NCBI GenBank assembly: GCA_937905825.1
Contig: CALCXM010000059.1
Location: 50,833 to 114,832 of the forward strand
Reading direction: 5' to 3'
From: an uncultured bacterium
Lineage (GTDB): Bacteria; Planctomycetota; UBA1135; GCA-002686595
Length of the DNA stretch: 64,000 nt
Notes under the pieces: generated by a model
The model's database searches: none
What the model was told of the DNA's origin: nothing
What the model saw: the letters and a program-made list of their open reading frames with translations, nothing else
Shown: piece by piece, positions 19,216-27,559 of the stretch
Layout: the number at the start of each line of letters is the position of its first letter
Position numbering within the stretch: position 1 is the first letter of the stretch
Made by a program: the position numbers and the translations under genes

Positions 19216-22200
19216 CTAGAACAGCTTGCGCACTTCCGCACTCATCTGCTCCGGAGAGAGCTCTGTTGCGCGTCCGGCGAGTGCTTCCGCTCGCGCATCG
19301 AGCCCGCCAGCACGCATCCACTCCCCCAAGGGGACGACCAAGTTGCGGGTGGCGAGATCGGCCCAGGTCCCGGAGAGCGGGGCAGCGTCGCCGAGCAACA
19401 GCACAAACTTGGAGCCGCAAGCGCGGGCGAGGGCCAGGGAGCTGCCGTCTGGTGTTGGCGCAACCAAGCCATCGAGCAACAGAGCGGCGCCGAAGAAACC
19501 CGGTGCTCGTAGGGCCAAGTCGAAGGCCACGGGGGCGCCTGAACCTTCGCCCACGATCACGGCCTTGCCCGAGCGAATGCCATGCTCGGCTGCGAAGCGC
19601 GCGATGGCCTGGGCGGGCAGTTCTTCCACTTGCCACGGGTCCTTCACGAAGTTGTCCATCTCGCCAATCCACGCGGACTGCTGCCCGCTGAGCAAACCCT
19701 CCGCGTAAATGAGGGCGCACTGAGTTTGCTGCGCAACTTGGGACCAGTAGTCGAAGCGATCTTGGGAGTCCGTCGTCGAGTCACCGGCAAGCACGACCAG
19801 GAGCTCCAAGGGATCCGAAGTCGCAGAGCGCTGGGGCACGTAGGTGCGCGGGGAGCGTGACCGCGCAAAGGCTCGCTCGCGGCGCTTGACGAGTTCCTTG
19901 TAGATGCTGGCGAACTCATCCGCTGCTCGGACGCGCGCCAGATCCGGATCTTGCTCGAGGGTTAGAACGTGGCCTTGCAAGATGCCAAAGGAAGCGTCCC
20001 GCGCCCGGCGCAAACACTCCAAGGCGTTGGGGACATCGGCAGCCATGCTGTAAGCGCAAGCCAGGTTGTAAAGACAAACCGGATGCTCTGGGGCCCAGGT
20101 CAAGCACTGCTCAAAGGCGCGAATGGCGTCTTGGGGCGTGCGCGTTTGCAGGCCCGTGATGCCCCGTTGGAACGCCGCTTCGTAATCGTTCGTCCAGCTC
20201 GGTAGCAGGGGCAGCGGGTAGTCCGCACGCCAACGCTCGCCCGAGATCCCGCGGCTCGCACTGTTGAAGGCATCCGACAGGGACGTGGCTTCCGCGAAGG
20301 TGCTCTCGGCGAGTTGTGCTTCTCCTCCTGCAGATTCGATGAGAGCGCGCAAGCGCAGAGCAGCGACCATGCGCCGCGCGTCCGGGACCCAGGCCCGTTG
20401 CAGGTATTCCAGGGTGAGTTGGCACTGTTGCATGGCAGCTGGCAGTTCGCCGACTTCCAGGTGCAGTTCCGCCAAGGCCTGGTGCACGTCCACTGCGCGC
20501 TCGGCGAAGGGGCCTTCGGGTTCCAAGTAGTTGTCGGCCAGAGCGACGAGTTCCTGTCGTGCTGCAGCCGTGTCACTGTTGCGACGGGCGGCCTTGGCTC
20601 GGATCAAGCGCAGATCGAATTCCACGGTTTCGGAGGCTTCAGCGGTGCTCAATGCGAGAGCCGCGATGCCCCCTTCCGCCAGGGCATGGGCGGCCCGCGG
20701 GTTGTCAGCATCCATGTGGGCACGCGCCAACCACACGAGGGTGCTGGCCAGATCCGGCTGGCTGTCGGACAGTTGCCGTTGACGCAGGGCATAGGCCTGA
20801 TCGAGCAGGAGCAGGGCCTCCCGGGTGCGATTTAGGTTGTAGTGAATGCGGCCCGCAGCTTCCAAGAGCGCTGCCCGCAGCAAGGGGTCCTGTTGCATTT
20901 CGTTGGGAATGCGCGCGATGCTTGCAGCCAACATCTCCTCAAAGCCCCAGGCTTCCGCTTGGCCCGCGAACTGTTCCGGCGGAGAAAACAGCTCGACCAA
21001 GTGGCTGACCACCGCGCGGCTGACGGCCGCTTGGCGCGCTGCGTCCAAGGCGTTGGCTTGGGCCACGTCCCGTTCGCGCACGATGGCGCGGTTGATGCGC
21101 GCTTGCGCAATCGGGATGCCGATCAAGAACATCAAGGCCACGGCCAAGAGCAGGGTCCATGTGGGATGCCGGCGCGCGAGTCGCAGGCCGCGGCGTGTCA
21201 AGCGAATCGGTTTCGCATGCACCGGCTTGAACTCGAGGAAGCGCAAGAGGTCCGCGGACATCTCCGCCATGCAGGCGTAGCGTTCCTCGGGGTTCTTCTC
21301 GAGGGCCCGCATGCAGATCGTCTCCAGGTCCCGGGGCAACAGGGGATTCAAGCGTCCCGGGGGCGTGGGGTCTTGGGTTTGCAGGTTGCGAAAGACTTGC
21401 ACGGCGCCCTTGCCCTCGAAGGGCCGGCGCAGGGTCAACGCTTCGTAGAGCGTGACCCCTAGGCTGAACATGTCGGAACGGGGATCCGCGTCACGCACGG
21501 CGTTGGCTTGTTCCGGAGCAACGTAGTAGGGCGTTCCCGCAAAATCGCCGGTCTGCGTCAGGGAAGGGGAGCCTTCCAAGCTGGCCAGGCCCAAGTCGAA
21601 CAACTTGCCCCGGCCGGAGGTGGTCACAGCGATGTTGCCGGGCTTCACGTCGCGGTGCACGATGCCGAAACGGTGGGCGTGTTCGAGGGCCAGGGAGATG
21701 TCGAGCACGATGCGGCAGATGCTCTCCACGTAGCCGCGACTGGGGCTGGTCGGCGCGCTTACTGAGTCTCCTTCGTTGTCCGGATCATTGCGGCGCGCGA
21801 TGGCTCGAATGTGCGCGCCGTCGAGTTCTTCGTAACGAATCTCGTTCGCGCGCAACTCGCAGAGCACTTCTTCAAGGGAAGCGCCGGGCACGTACTCCAT
21901 GGCAAACCAAGGGCGCCCGTCGGTCACGCCGGATTCCAGAATCTTGACGATCGAGGGATGGGCGAGGGAGGACACCGCCAGAATCTCCCGTTCAAAACGC
22001 TGTCGTGCGCGACTGTCTCCAAGCACGGGAGCCGTCAGGACTTTGAGGGCAACGGCCTGGCCTGTCGTTTCATGCTGGGCCAGGAACACGCGACTCATGG
22101 CGCCCCGTCCCAAAGTTCGCTGCAGGGCGTAGGGACCGATCGATGGCAATTCCTCCTCCCCTGCGGACCCCAGCATTCCTAAGCGCTCGAGGGTTGCCAA

Positions 22201-22428
22201 CCTGCTGCGTAACGGGGCGGCTTGGCTGGGGTAGCGTTGGAACAATTCTTCCAGTGCTGCAGGGCCCTCGCTGCCGAGGATTCGGATGGCCTCGGCCAGT
22301 TGATCCTCGAAATCCAGGTTCTCGAATCCCTCCCTCTGTGTCTCTAGTCCTTCACTCTGCGTAGGGGTGTTGGCTCCCTGGGCGCCGTTCTGGAGCTCGG
22401 GGTCGGGATTCTGGGGAGGAGTTTGCAA
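19216..22428 (-). CDS. membrane Ser/Thr protein kinase with TPR region and degenerate alpha/beta-hydrolase-like C-terminus
   Basis: A 1070-residue Hanks-type kinase. The kinase domain covers about residues 97-400: glycine loop LGRGAMSRVF, Lys129 in VALKVL, VHRDVKPGN (258-266), DLG in place of DFG, and APEQ. An insert of about 40 residues lies before helix E. One membrane helix is at 423-441. About 430 residues of TPR-type helices follow. The final 190 residues resemble an esterase fold, but the nucleophile elbow reads VIVGEGSGAP, with Gly where Ser is expected. The kinase should be cytoplasmic and the rest periplasmic. The start is a TTG at 22428, as no ATG occurs in the first 80 codons. It diverges from an ECF sigma gene only 45 bases away. 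Confidence 0.85.
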   Translation of the reverse strand: MQTPPQNPDPELQNGAQGANTPTQSEGLETQREGFENLDFEDQLAEAIRILGSEGPAALEELFQRYPSQAAPLRSRLATLERLGMLGSAGEEELPSIGPYALQRTLGRGAMSRVFLAQHETTGQAVALKVLTAPVLGDSRARQRFEREILAVSSLAHPSIVKILESGVTDGRPWFAMEYVPGASLEEVLCELRANEIRYEELDGAHIRAIARRNDPDNEGDSVSAPTSPSRGYVESICRIVLDISLALEHAHRFGIVHRDVKPGNIAVTTSGRGKLFDLGLASLEGSPSLTQTGDFAGTPYYVAPEQANAVRDADPRSDMFSLGVTLYEALTLRRPFEGKGAVQVFRNLQTQDPTPPGRLNPLLPRDLETICMRALEKNPEERYACMAEMSADLLRFLEFKPVHAKPIRLTRRGLRLARRHPTWTLLLAVALMFLIGIPIAQARINRAIVRERDVAQANALDAARQAAVSRAVVSHLVELFSPPEQFAGQAEAWGFEEMLAASIARIPNEMQQDPLLRAALLEAAGRIHYNLNRTREALLLLDQAYALRQRQLSDSQPDLASTLVWLARAHMDADNPRAAHALAEGGIAALALSTAEASETVEFDLRLIRAKAARRNSDTAAARQELVALADNYLEPEGPFAERAVDVHQALAELHLEVGELPAAMQQCQLTLEYLQRAWVPDARRMVAALRLRALIESAGGEAQLAESTFAEATSLSDAFNSASRGISGERWRADYPLPLLPSWTNDYEAAFQRGITGLQTRTPQDAIRAFEQCLTWAPEHPVCLYNLACAYSMAADVPNALECLRRARDASFGILQGHVLTLEQDPDLARVRAADEFASIYKELVKRRERAFARSRSPRTYVPQRSATSDPLELLVVLAGDSTTDSQDRFDYWSQVAQQTQCALIYAEGLLSGQQSAWIGEMDNFVKDPWQVEELPAQAIARFAAEHGIRSGKAVIVGEGSGAPVAFDLALRAPGFFGAALLLDGLVAPTPDGSSLALARACGSKFVLLLGDAAPLSGTWADLATRNLVVPLGEWMRAGGLDARAEALAGRATELSPEQMSAEVRKLF

Positions 22429-22473
22429 GAGGTTGTGGTGCTGGGCCGACCGCGGTCAGTGAGAGAGACTAAT

Positions 22474-23109
22474 ATGAAGCTATCGATGGAGACTCCCGAA
22501 CATGATCCTACCGCCCAAGCCGTGGCCGGTGACGCGCGCGCCCGGCATGAATTGCTGGAACGGCACATGGGCAGTCTGCGCAGCTACATTCGCGTGCGGC
22601 TGGGCCGACGCTTGCGCACCAAGGAAACCAGCCAGGACTTGACCCAGTCGGTGTGCCGTCAGGTGCTCGAGAACTTTGAGCGCTTTGACTACCGCGGAGA
22701 GGACAGCTTTCGCCATTGGCTATTGGGCCAGGCGGAAAACAAGATTCGCGACAGGCAGCGCTTCTGGCACCGCAACAAGCGGGATCAGGACCGCGAGGAA
22801 GACAGTGCCGTGGCCATGGAAACCGCTGGTGTTCGCGGTGCCGCTCCTGCGGGCTTGCAGGACATGGTCACCCCCAGTCGGCATGTGGCTGGACGGGAAG
22901 AGCTCGAACGCTTGGAGTCGACCTTTGCCGGTTTGCCCGATGACTTTCGGACGGTGATTCACCTGGCTCGCATGGAGGGTCTCTCCCACAAGGAGATCAG
23001 CGAGAGGATGGGAAAGAGCGTGTCCGCCACAAGGAGCCTGCTATGTCGCGCACTGGCGCGCTTGGCGACGGAGATGGAGCCCGAGGCGAATTCGCGAGCG
23101 GACAGCTGA
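22474..23109 (+). CDS. ECF-family sigma factor
   Basis: A 211-residue sigma-70 family protein. Region 2 is near residues 10-80 (DARARHELLERHMGSLRSYI, then TSQDLTQSVCRQVLENF, FRHWLLGQAENKIRD). Region 4 is near 140-200 (FAGLPDDFRTVIHLARMEGLSHKEISERMGKS). An Ala/Gly-rich linker joins them. ATG 22474 is preceded by GAGAGAG at a suitable distance. The gene diverges from the Ser/Thr kinase, with no anti-sigma gene nearby. ECF factors activated by phosphorylation from a linked Ser/Thr kinase are known (EcfP/PknT in Vibrio), so this pair is a candidate for that mode. That role is inference from position. Confidence 0.85.
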   Translation: MKLSMETPEHDPTAQAVAGDARARHELLERHMGSLRSYIRVRLGRRLRTKETSQDLTQSVCRQVLENFERFDYRGEDSFRHWLLGQAENKIRDRQRFWHRNKRDQDREEDSAVAMETAGVRGAAPAGLQDMVTPSRHVAGREELERLESTFAGLPDDFRTVIHLARMEGLSHKEISERMGKSVSATRSLLCRALARLATEMEPEANSRADS

Positions 23110-23127
23110 GACGTCGCGAAGCTCGGG

Positions 23128-24396
23128 CTACTCCGTGAAGCTCAGGCTCCAGGCGTTGCTTGTGTTGAAGCCCGACCCACAGCTCCCCTGGGTATCGCGG
23201 TACCAGGCTTGGAAATTCCAAGTGCTGCCGGCGCTGATCTGACCCGCGGAGTTGAAGTGATCCAGGGAGTGTTGCGTAACGCCTAGTTCTTCGATCATGC
23301 CTTCAGCGCCCGTGTTGCGCACGGGGTAGCGGAAGAGGCTTTGGCCGCCGACGCACAGCCTTCCGTCCCCAAAGTTGGACGTGCCATTGCCCTGACCCAT
23401 GAAGACCAAGGCGAAGCTATTCACGGGCAGGTGGCTGACTTGCAAGTCCACGTCCCCGAGGGTGGTGTTGACGTTCCCGGTCGCCTTGAGTTGCGCCCCA
23501 AGGCCCGTGGAGTTCGCGCAACCGCCCCTCTGGGAGTTGTTGCCACAGGGGCAGGCCTCTCCCGCGCAATAGCCGTTGCCCACGCTCTCTCGGTGATTGA
23601 CGAGCATGCTGATGATCGGCGCGCCGACCCACACCACGCCGTTGGTGAAGAAGCTCGGCACGTCGTAGTCGTAGATGCCTGCCATGGAGGTGCCCACAAG
23701 CAAGCTCTGGCCCGTGACTGCCAAGCTCGTGGGGAACTCGTACATGACGAACTCGCGGATCGCTTGACTCTCTTCGTCGTTCATGATGAAAACCGACGAG
23801 CAGTTCTCGCTGGTGAAGTACAGCACCTCGCCACCAAAGGCCAAATCCGTGACTGCCCCGGGTGCTTGGTTGACGACGGTGGTCCATTGGTCCTGCCCGA
23901 TCACCGAGTATTCCACGTGACCGTCCGCACTGCCGGAGTAGACGCGATCTCCCGTAACTTCCACGGAGCACAGGGGAAAGTTCGGGTGCATAGAGCCCAG
24001 CTCCTGGCCGCTGTCGATGTCGAGCACGTGGATCAAGTTGTCCCCGGCGCTGACCAACAGGCGTTCGTCGTGGATCGCCATGTCGAGGATCGCGAGCCCC
24101 GTGCTGTGGCTTCCGAGCAGCGCGCCGCTGTCGTGATCTAGGCGCAGGATCTGACCGTCTGCGGTGCCCACGAGCAGGTTGCTTCCATGGGCCAAGAGCG
24201 CCCGCGGCGTGGAGGAGGCGGTGGTCCAATCAGCTGGTGTTCCGCTCGGCGCCCCCTTCAGGATCTGAGCGTTGCTGTGACCCACGAAGAGTTCGTTGCC
24301 GGAGAGGCTGTTGCCGGCAACGGCGGGGCCCGCGAGCAGCGGCAGGGCTAGGACGAAGGCGAATCGAGCACAGGGGGGTTGTGTGGGGAGTTTCAT
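23128..24396 (-). CDS. secreted beta-propeller protein with the Cys-rich C-terminal domain
   Basis: A 422-residue protein with signal peptide MKLPTQPPCARFAFVLALPL ending near GPAVAG. ATG 24396 is the start; longer in-frame readings have no signal peptide and low-complexity sequence. Residues 30-270 form WD40/PQQ-like blades (ELFVGHSNAQILKG, LLVGTADGQILRLDHDSG, LLVSAGDNLIHVLDIDSG). The C-terminal 145 residues carry the shared domain: YCAGEACPCGNN, GGCANS, FGDGRLCVGG, WNFQAWYRD and GFNTSN. No enzyme motif is seen. It is probably an extracellular or surface-exposed binding protein. It converges with the ECF gene, only 18 bases apart. Confidence 0.75.
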   Translation of the reverse strand: MKLPTQPPCARFAFVLALPLLAGPAVAGNSLSGNELFVGHSNAQILKGAPSGTPADWTTASSTPRALLAHGSNLLVGTADGQILRLDHDSGALLGSHSTGLAILDMAIHDERLLVSAGDNLIHVLDIDSGQELGSMHPNFPLCSVEVTGDRVYSGSADGHVEYSVIGQDQWTTVVNQAPGAVTDLAFGGEVLYFTSENCSSVFIMNDEESQAIREFVMYEFPTSLAVTGQSLLVGTSMAGIYDYDVPSFFTNGVVWVGAPIISMLVNHRESVGNGYCAGEACPCGNNSQRGGCANSTGLGAQLKATGNVNTTLGDVDLQVSHLPVNSFALVFMGQGNGTSNFGDGRLCVGGQSLFRYPVRNTGAEGMIEELGVTQHSLDHFNSAGQISAGSTWNFQAWYRDTQGSCGSGFNTSNAWSLSFTE

Positions 24397-24497
24397 CGAT
24401 CTGGGGGTCAAAGTCGTGCTGGGAATGCACTTCACCGTCAACCTGAGCGATGGAATGGGGCGGGCGTTGCAGGCCGATTCCAGAATTTCGGGATTCC

Positions 24498-24986
24498 TCA
24501 GTCCGTTGCTCCAGCGCCTCCGTCGTCGCGGGCTTCGTCTGCCTCGTCCGTCTCGTCTCCCTCGTACCACTCCTCCGTCTCGCGAGCGATGCGTTCCATC
24601 TCCGGCGCGGAATGCAAGGGCCCCTGACCAATGCCCGGGCAGCAGGCCTTCACCGGGCCTTCCCATTGCTCCTTGGACTTCATGTTCTCCTCCCAAAAGG
24701 GCCAGGTGGCGCATTGCTTGGGCCGCACCTCGTAAATGCCGCAGGAGTTGCCCGCTTGCAGAAAGGGGCACGTGGGGTCGTCGATGCGCAGGATCGTGTA
24801 GCCGCCGTCCTGGGCGCAGCTCTGCTCGAGGAACTCTTCTTCGCTCTGGCCCAGATGGCCGGAGATGGCCTTCACGTCCGCCTGCGCCAAGTACACGTAG
24901 GCGTATTCGCCGTGGGTGCGACAGCAGTTTCCCGTGCGCTGGCACTGGAAGCGCAGCCCGTCTTGATACCAGGGTGGGGTGGACAT
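24498..24986 (-). CDS. YkgJ-family cysteine cluster protein
   Basis: A 162-residue cytoplasmic protein with the family's cysteine pattern: FQCQRTGNCCR near the N-terminus, then TCPFLQAGNSCGIYEVRPKQC and a further ACCPG. This arrangement is thought to bind a metal or an Fe-S cluster (zinc/iron-chelating domain family). The exact activity is not established in the family. I chose ATG 24986 because the match to the family begins just after it; an upstream start would add 27 Pro-rich residues. The C-terminus is an acidic tail rich in Glu and Asp. It stands alone, 101 bases upstream of the propeller gene on the same strand. Confidence 0.8.
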   Translation of the reverse strand: MSTPPWYQDGLRFQCQRTGNCCRTHGEYAYVYLAQADVKAISGHLGQSEEEFLEQSCAQDGGYTILRIDDPTCPFLQAGNSCGIYEVRPKQCATWPFWEENMKSKEQWEGPVKACCPGIGQGPLHSAPEMERIARETEEWYEGDETDEADEARDDGGAGATD

Positions 24987-25383
24987 GGGAGGGGGTTCTA
25001 TCAGGCATTCCGCGGGGGGCCAAGGCCGGGGGCGTCCGGTCCCGGCGCTGGGGGCTGCGTGGCTCAAGAGCGGGGGGCGCCGAGCGGCGCGCGGCGGCGT
25101 GCATCTCCCTGTCCGGGGAGTCGCCCGCCCCGGGGGGGCTTGGGGTCAGCGTTGGACTGCGATTCCCCTCCCGTTCGTGACCTGCATTGGGGTTTCCTTC
25201 CAAGCTGGCCGACAATTGAACTCTCTAAGTGCTCTAAAGCGCATTGGTTATGGGAATTAAGGGGCGTTGCTTGAAAGTGTGCGGTAACCGAACGGTGGGT
25301 GGGGGTTAGGTTGAAGTGTGTGTGTGCGAATTAGCACTGCCGCTCCTGCTTCGCCCCCTCGAATCACGCCTTCTGCAAGCTCC

Positions 25384-27459
25384 ATGAAACTCACCATCGT
25401 TGAAGACGGCACCCGCTCCCTCCTGGAATTTGATAGCAAGGTGATCACCATCGGTCGGGCCGTGGACAATGAAATCCGGCTCTCCCACACCTTGGTTTCC
25501 CGTCACCACTGCCGCATTGAGGATGGTGCGGAGGGCACCTGGCTGCTCGACCTGGGCTCTTCCAACGGCACCTCCGTCAACGGCGAGCGCGTCATGCGCC
25601 GCCTGCTAGCGGATGGGGATCAGGTCACCGTCGGCAAAGTTCGCTTGAGCGTGCACTTGGATGACGCTCCTTCCACGCCGACTCCCGACGAGACCCAGCC
25701 GATCCCCGTGGTGAACGAAAAGGACCCGGACTTCGGCGCCGAAGGGTTCATGACGAACAACAGCGACATGCGTCGCGAGCGCGACAACCTGGCGGTCTTC
25801 GCGCGCATCACCGCGGAGTTGGCGCGCGAAACGGAGCTCGTTCCTTTGCTGCGCCAAATCGTCGACTCCGCCGTGGCACTGGTGGGGGGCGAGCGTGGCT
25901 TCTTGCTCATGACCGAAAAGGCAGCGGAGACCGACAGCGACGGTACCGTCGGCATCAACGACCTGTCCGTGCGCATCGCTCGCAGCTTCGACCGCTCAGA
26001 CATCGTGATCCCGCGCTCGCGCCTGTCCATGGGAATCGCCTCGCGCGTGCTCGATCAGGAACGGGCCATCCTGGCGATTGACGCCGCCCACGACGATCGT
26101 TTCAGTGGCATGGCAAGCGTGGAAGACTTGCGCTTGCGCTCGGTGATGTGCTTGCCGATTCGCATTCAGGATCGCGTGCTCGGTGTGCTCTACGTGGACA
26201 ACCGTTTGCAGCACAACGTCTTCAGCGAAAGCGACCTAGAGATGGTCGAGCAGTTCGCCGCCCAGGCCGCTGTGGCGATCCTCAACTCGCGCCGGGTGGC
26301 GGAACTGCGCTCGCGGAACGAACGACTCGAGCAGTCGCGACAGCAGATCCAAGTCTTGAATGAACAGCTCGGACGCAAGGTGCGGGATCGCGACACCGAG
26401 TTGGCCGTGGTGCGTGCGGAACTCGGTCGCGAGCGTGGTCGTTACGACTACACGGCGATCGTCGGTGCTTCCAACGGATTGCGCGAAGTTTTCAAGCAAC
26501 TGGACAAGATCATCGAAACGGAACTGCCCGTCTTTATCCACGGGGAGAGCGGCACCGGCAAGGAGCTCATCGCCCGCGCGGTGCACTTCAATGGCGAGCG
26601 CCGCGAGCGTCCCTTCGTGACCGAGAATTGCGCTGCTTTGCCCGATTCCCTGCTCGAATCGGAACTCTTCGGACACGCGCGCGGTGCCTTCACGGGCGCC
26701 CATCGCCAAAAGCAAGGCCTCTTCGAACAAGCCGACGGGGGTACCCTGTTCCTCGATGAGATCGGGGACATGAGCAGCCAGATGCAGAAGAAGCTGCTAC
26801 GTGTTTTGCAGGAGGGCGAATTCCGGCCGCTCGGCATGGATCGCAAGGTGAAGGTCAACGTGCGCCTCTTGGCGGCCAGCCATCGCAACTTGGAAGAGAT
26901 GGTGCGCAAGGGCGAGTTCCGCGAAGACCTTTTCTACCGCATCAACGTCTTGACGGTCGATCTGCCTCCTCTGCGCGAGCGTCGTGAGGACATTCCTTTG
27001 CTGGCCGAGCACCTCTTGGCGCGCGCTGCCCGCGAAGCCGCCCGGCCCGCTCCGATGATTCCCCACGAAGTGATGGCGGCGCTCGTCTCCCACGATTGGC
27101 CCGGCAACGTGCGCGAGTTGGAAAACGAAATGCGCCGGTTGGTGGTCCTCGCCCAGGACGGACTGACCATCGATCACTTGTCGCCGGCGGTGCGCGAACG
27201 TCGGTCCGCAGGCTCCGCAGCCCAAGCTCAGGCCATGGCCGAAAACCCCGGGGACATCCGCGCCGCGGTGGCGGACCTCGAACGGCGCTCGATCGAAGCG
27301 GCCCTGGCCCAAGCGGCCGGCAACAAGAGCAAGGCGGCCTCCCTGCTCGGCATCAGTCGCTTTGCCTTGCAACGCAAGTTGGACAAGTACGACTTGGGCA
27401 AGACCCGCGGACGCGAAGACGAGGACGAAGCGCAAACCACGGTCGAGGAAACTGAGTAG
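25384..27459 (+). CDS. FHA-GAF sigma-54-dependent transcriptional activator
   Basis: A 691-residue enhancer-binding protein. Residues 1-95 are an FHA domain (ITIGRAVDNEIRLSH, VSRHHCRI, DLGSSNGTSVNG), which binds phosphothreonine. A GAF domain lies at about 140-320 (GERGFLLMTEKA, MCLPIRIQDRVLGVLYVDN). A coiled-coil follows to about 365. The AAA+ domain has Walker A GESGTGKE, the sigma-54 contact loop GAFTGA at about residue 433, Walker B GGTLFLDEIGDM, and the R-finger region. A Fis-type HTH ends the protein (AAGNKSKAASLLGISRFALQ). It activates sigma-54 promoters in response to a phosphopeptide and perhaps a small ligand. The Ser/Thr kinase 100 bases downstream is the natural candidate for the phosphoprotein input. 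Confidence 0.92.
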   Translation: MKLTIVEDGTRSLLEFDSKVITIGRAVDNEIRLSHTLVSRHHCRIEDGAEGTWLLDLGSSNGTSVNGERVMRRLLADGDQVTVGKVRLSVHLDDAPSTPTPDETQPIPVVNEKDPDFGAEGFMTNNSDMRRERDNLAVFARITAELARETELVPLLRQIVDSAVALVGGERGFLLMTEKAAETDSDGTVGINDLSVRIARSFDRSDIVIPRSRLSMGIASRVLDQERAILAIDAAHDDRFSGMASVEDLRLRSVMCLPIRIQDRVLGVLYVDNRLQHNVFSESDLEMVEQFAAQAAVAILNSRRVAELRSRNERLEQSRQQIQVLNEQLGRKVRDRDTELAVVRAELGRERGRYDYTAIVGASNGLREVFKQLDKIIETELPVFIHGESGTGKELIARAVHFNGERRERPFVTENCAALPDSLLESELFGHARGAFTGAHRQKQGLFEQADGGTLFLDEIGDMSSQMQKKLLRVLQEGEFRPLGMDRKVKVNVRLLAASHRNLEEMVRKGEFREDLFYRINVLTVDLPPLRERREDIPLLAEHLLARAAREAARPAPMIPHEVMAALVSHDWPGNVRELENEMRRLVVLAQDGLTIDHLSPAVRERRSAGSAAQAQAMAENPGDIRAAVADLERRSIEAALAQAAGNKSKAASLLGISRFALQRKLDKYDLGKTRGREDEDEAQTTVEETE

Positions 27460-27504
27460 CGAGTTCGGCCGCGAAGGAAGTAGGCTAGCCTGCCCTCTAC
27501 GCAA

Positions 27505-27535
27505 GGCCCTAGCCGCGAAGGGCGGCGGCTAGGCC
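27505..27535 (+). repeat. imperfect hairpin between the sigma-54 activator and kinase genes
   Basis: GGCC-C-TAGCCGC pairs with GCGGCTA-GGCC around a GAAGGGCG loop, with one bulged base. There is no U-tract after it (GCCTTCACG), so it could attenuate or stabilise transcripts rather than terminate them. Confidence 0.4.
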
Positions 27536-27559
27536 GCCTTCACGCGAACGTGCATCCCG

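Noticed and set aside
16876..19512. Very long open frame (878 codons) on the plus strand across the subtilase
   Set aside because: It lies antisense to a clear S8 protease. High GC with strong third-position bias opens such frames, and the translation has no domain or compositional logic.
25215..25383. AT-richer stretch with TTGAAC and TCTAAG before the FHA-sigma54 gene as a possible promoter
   Set aside because: The spacing and -10 box are poor, and I could not find a convincing pair.
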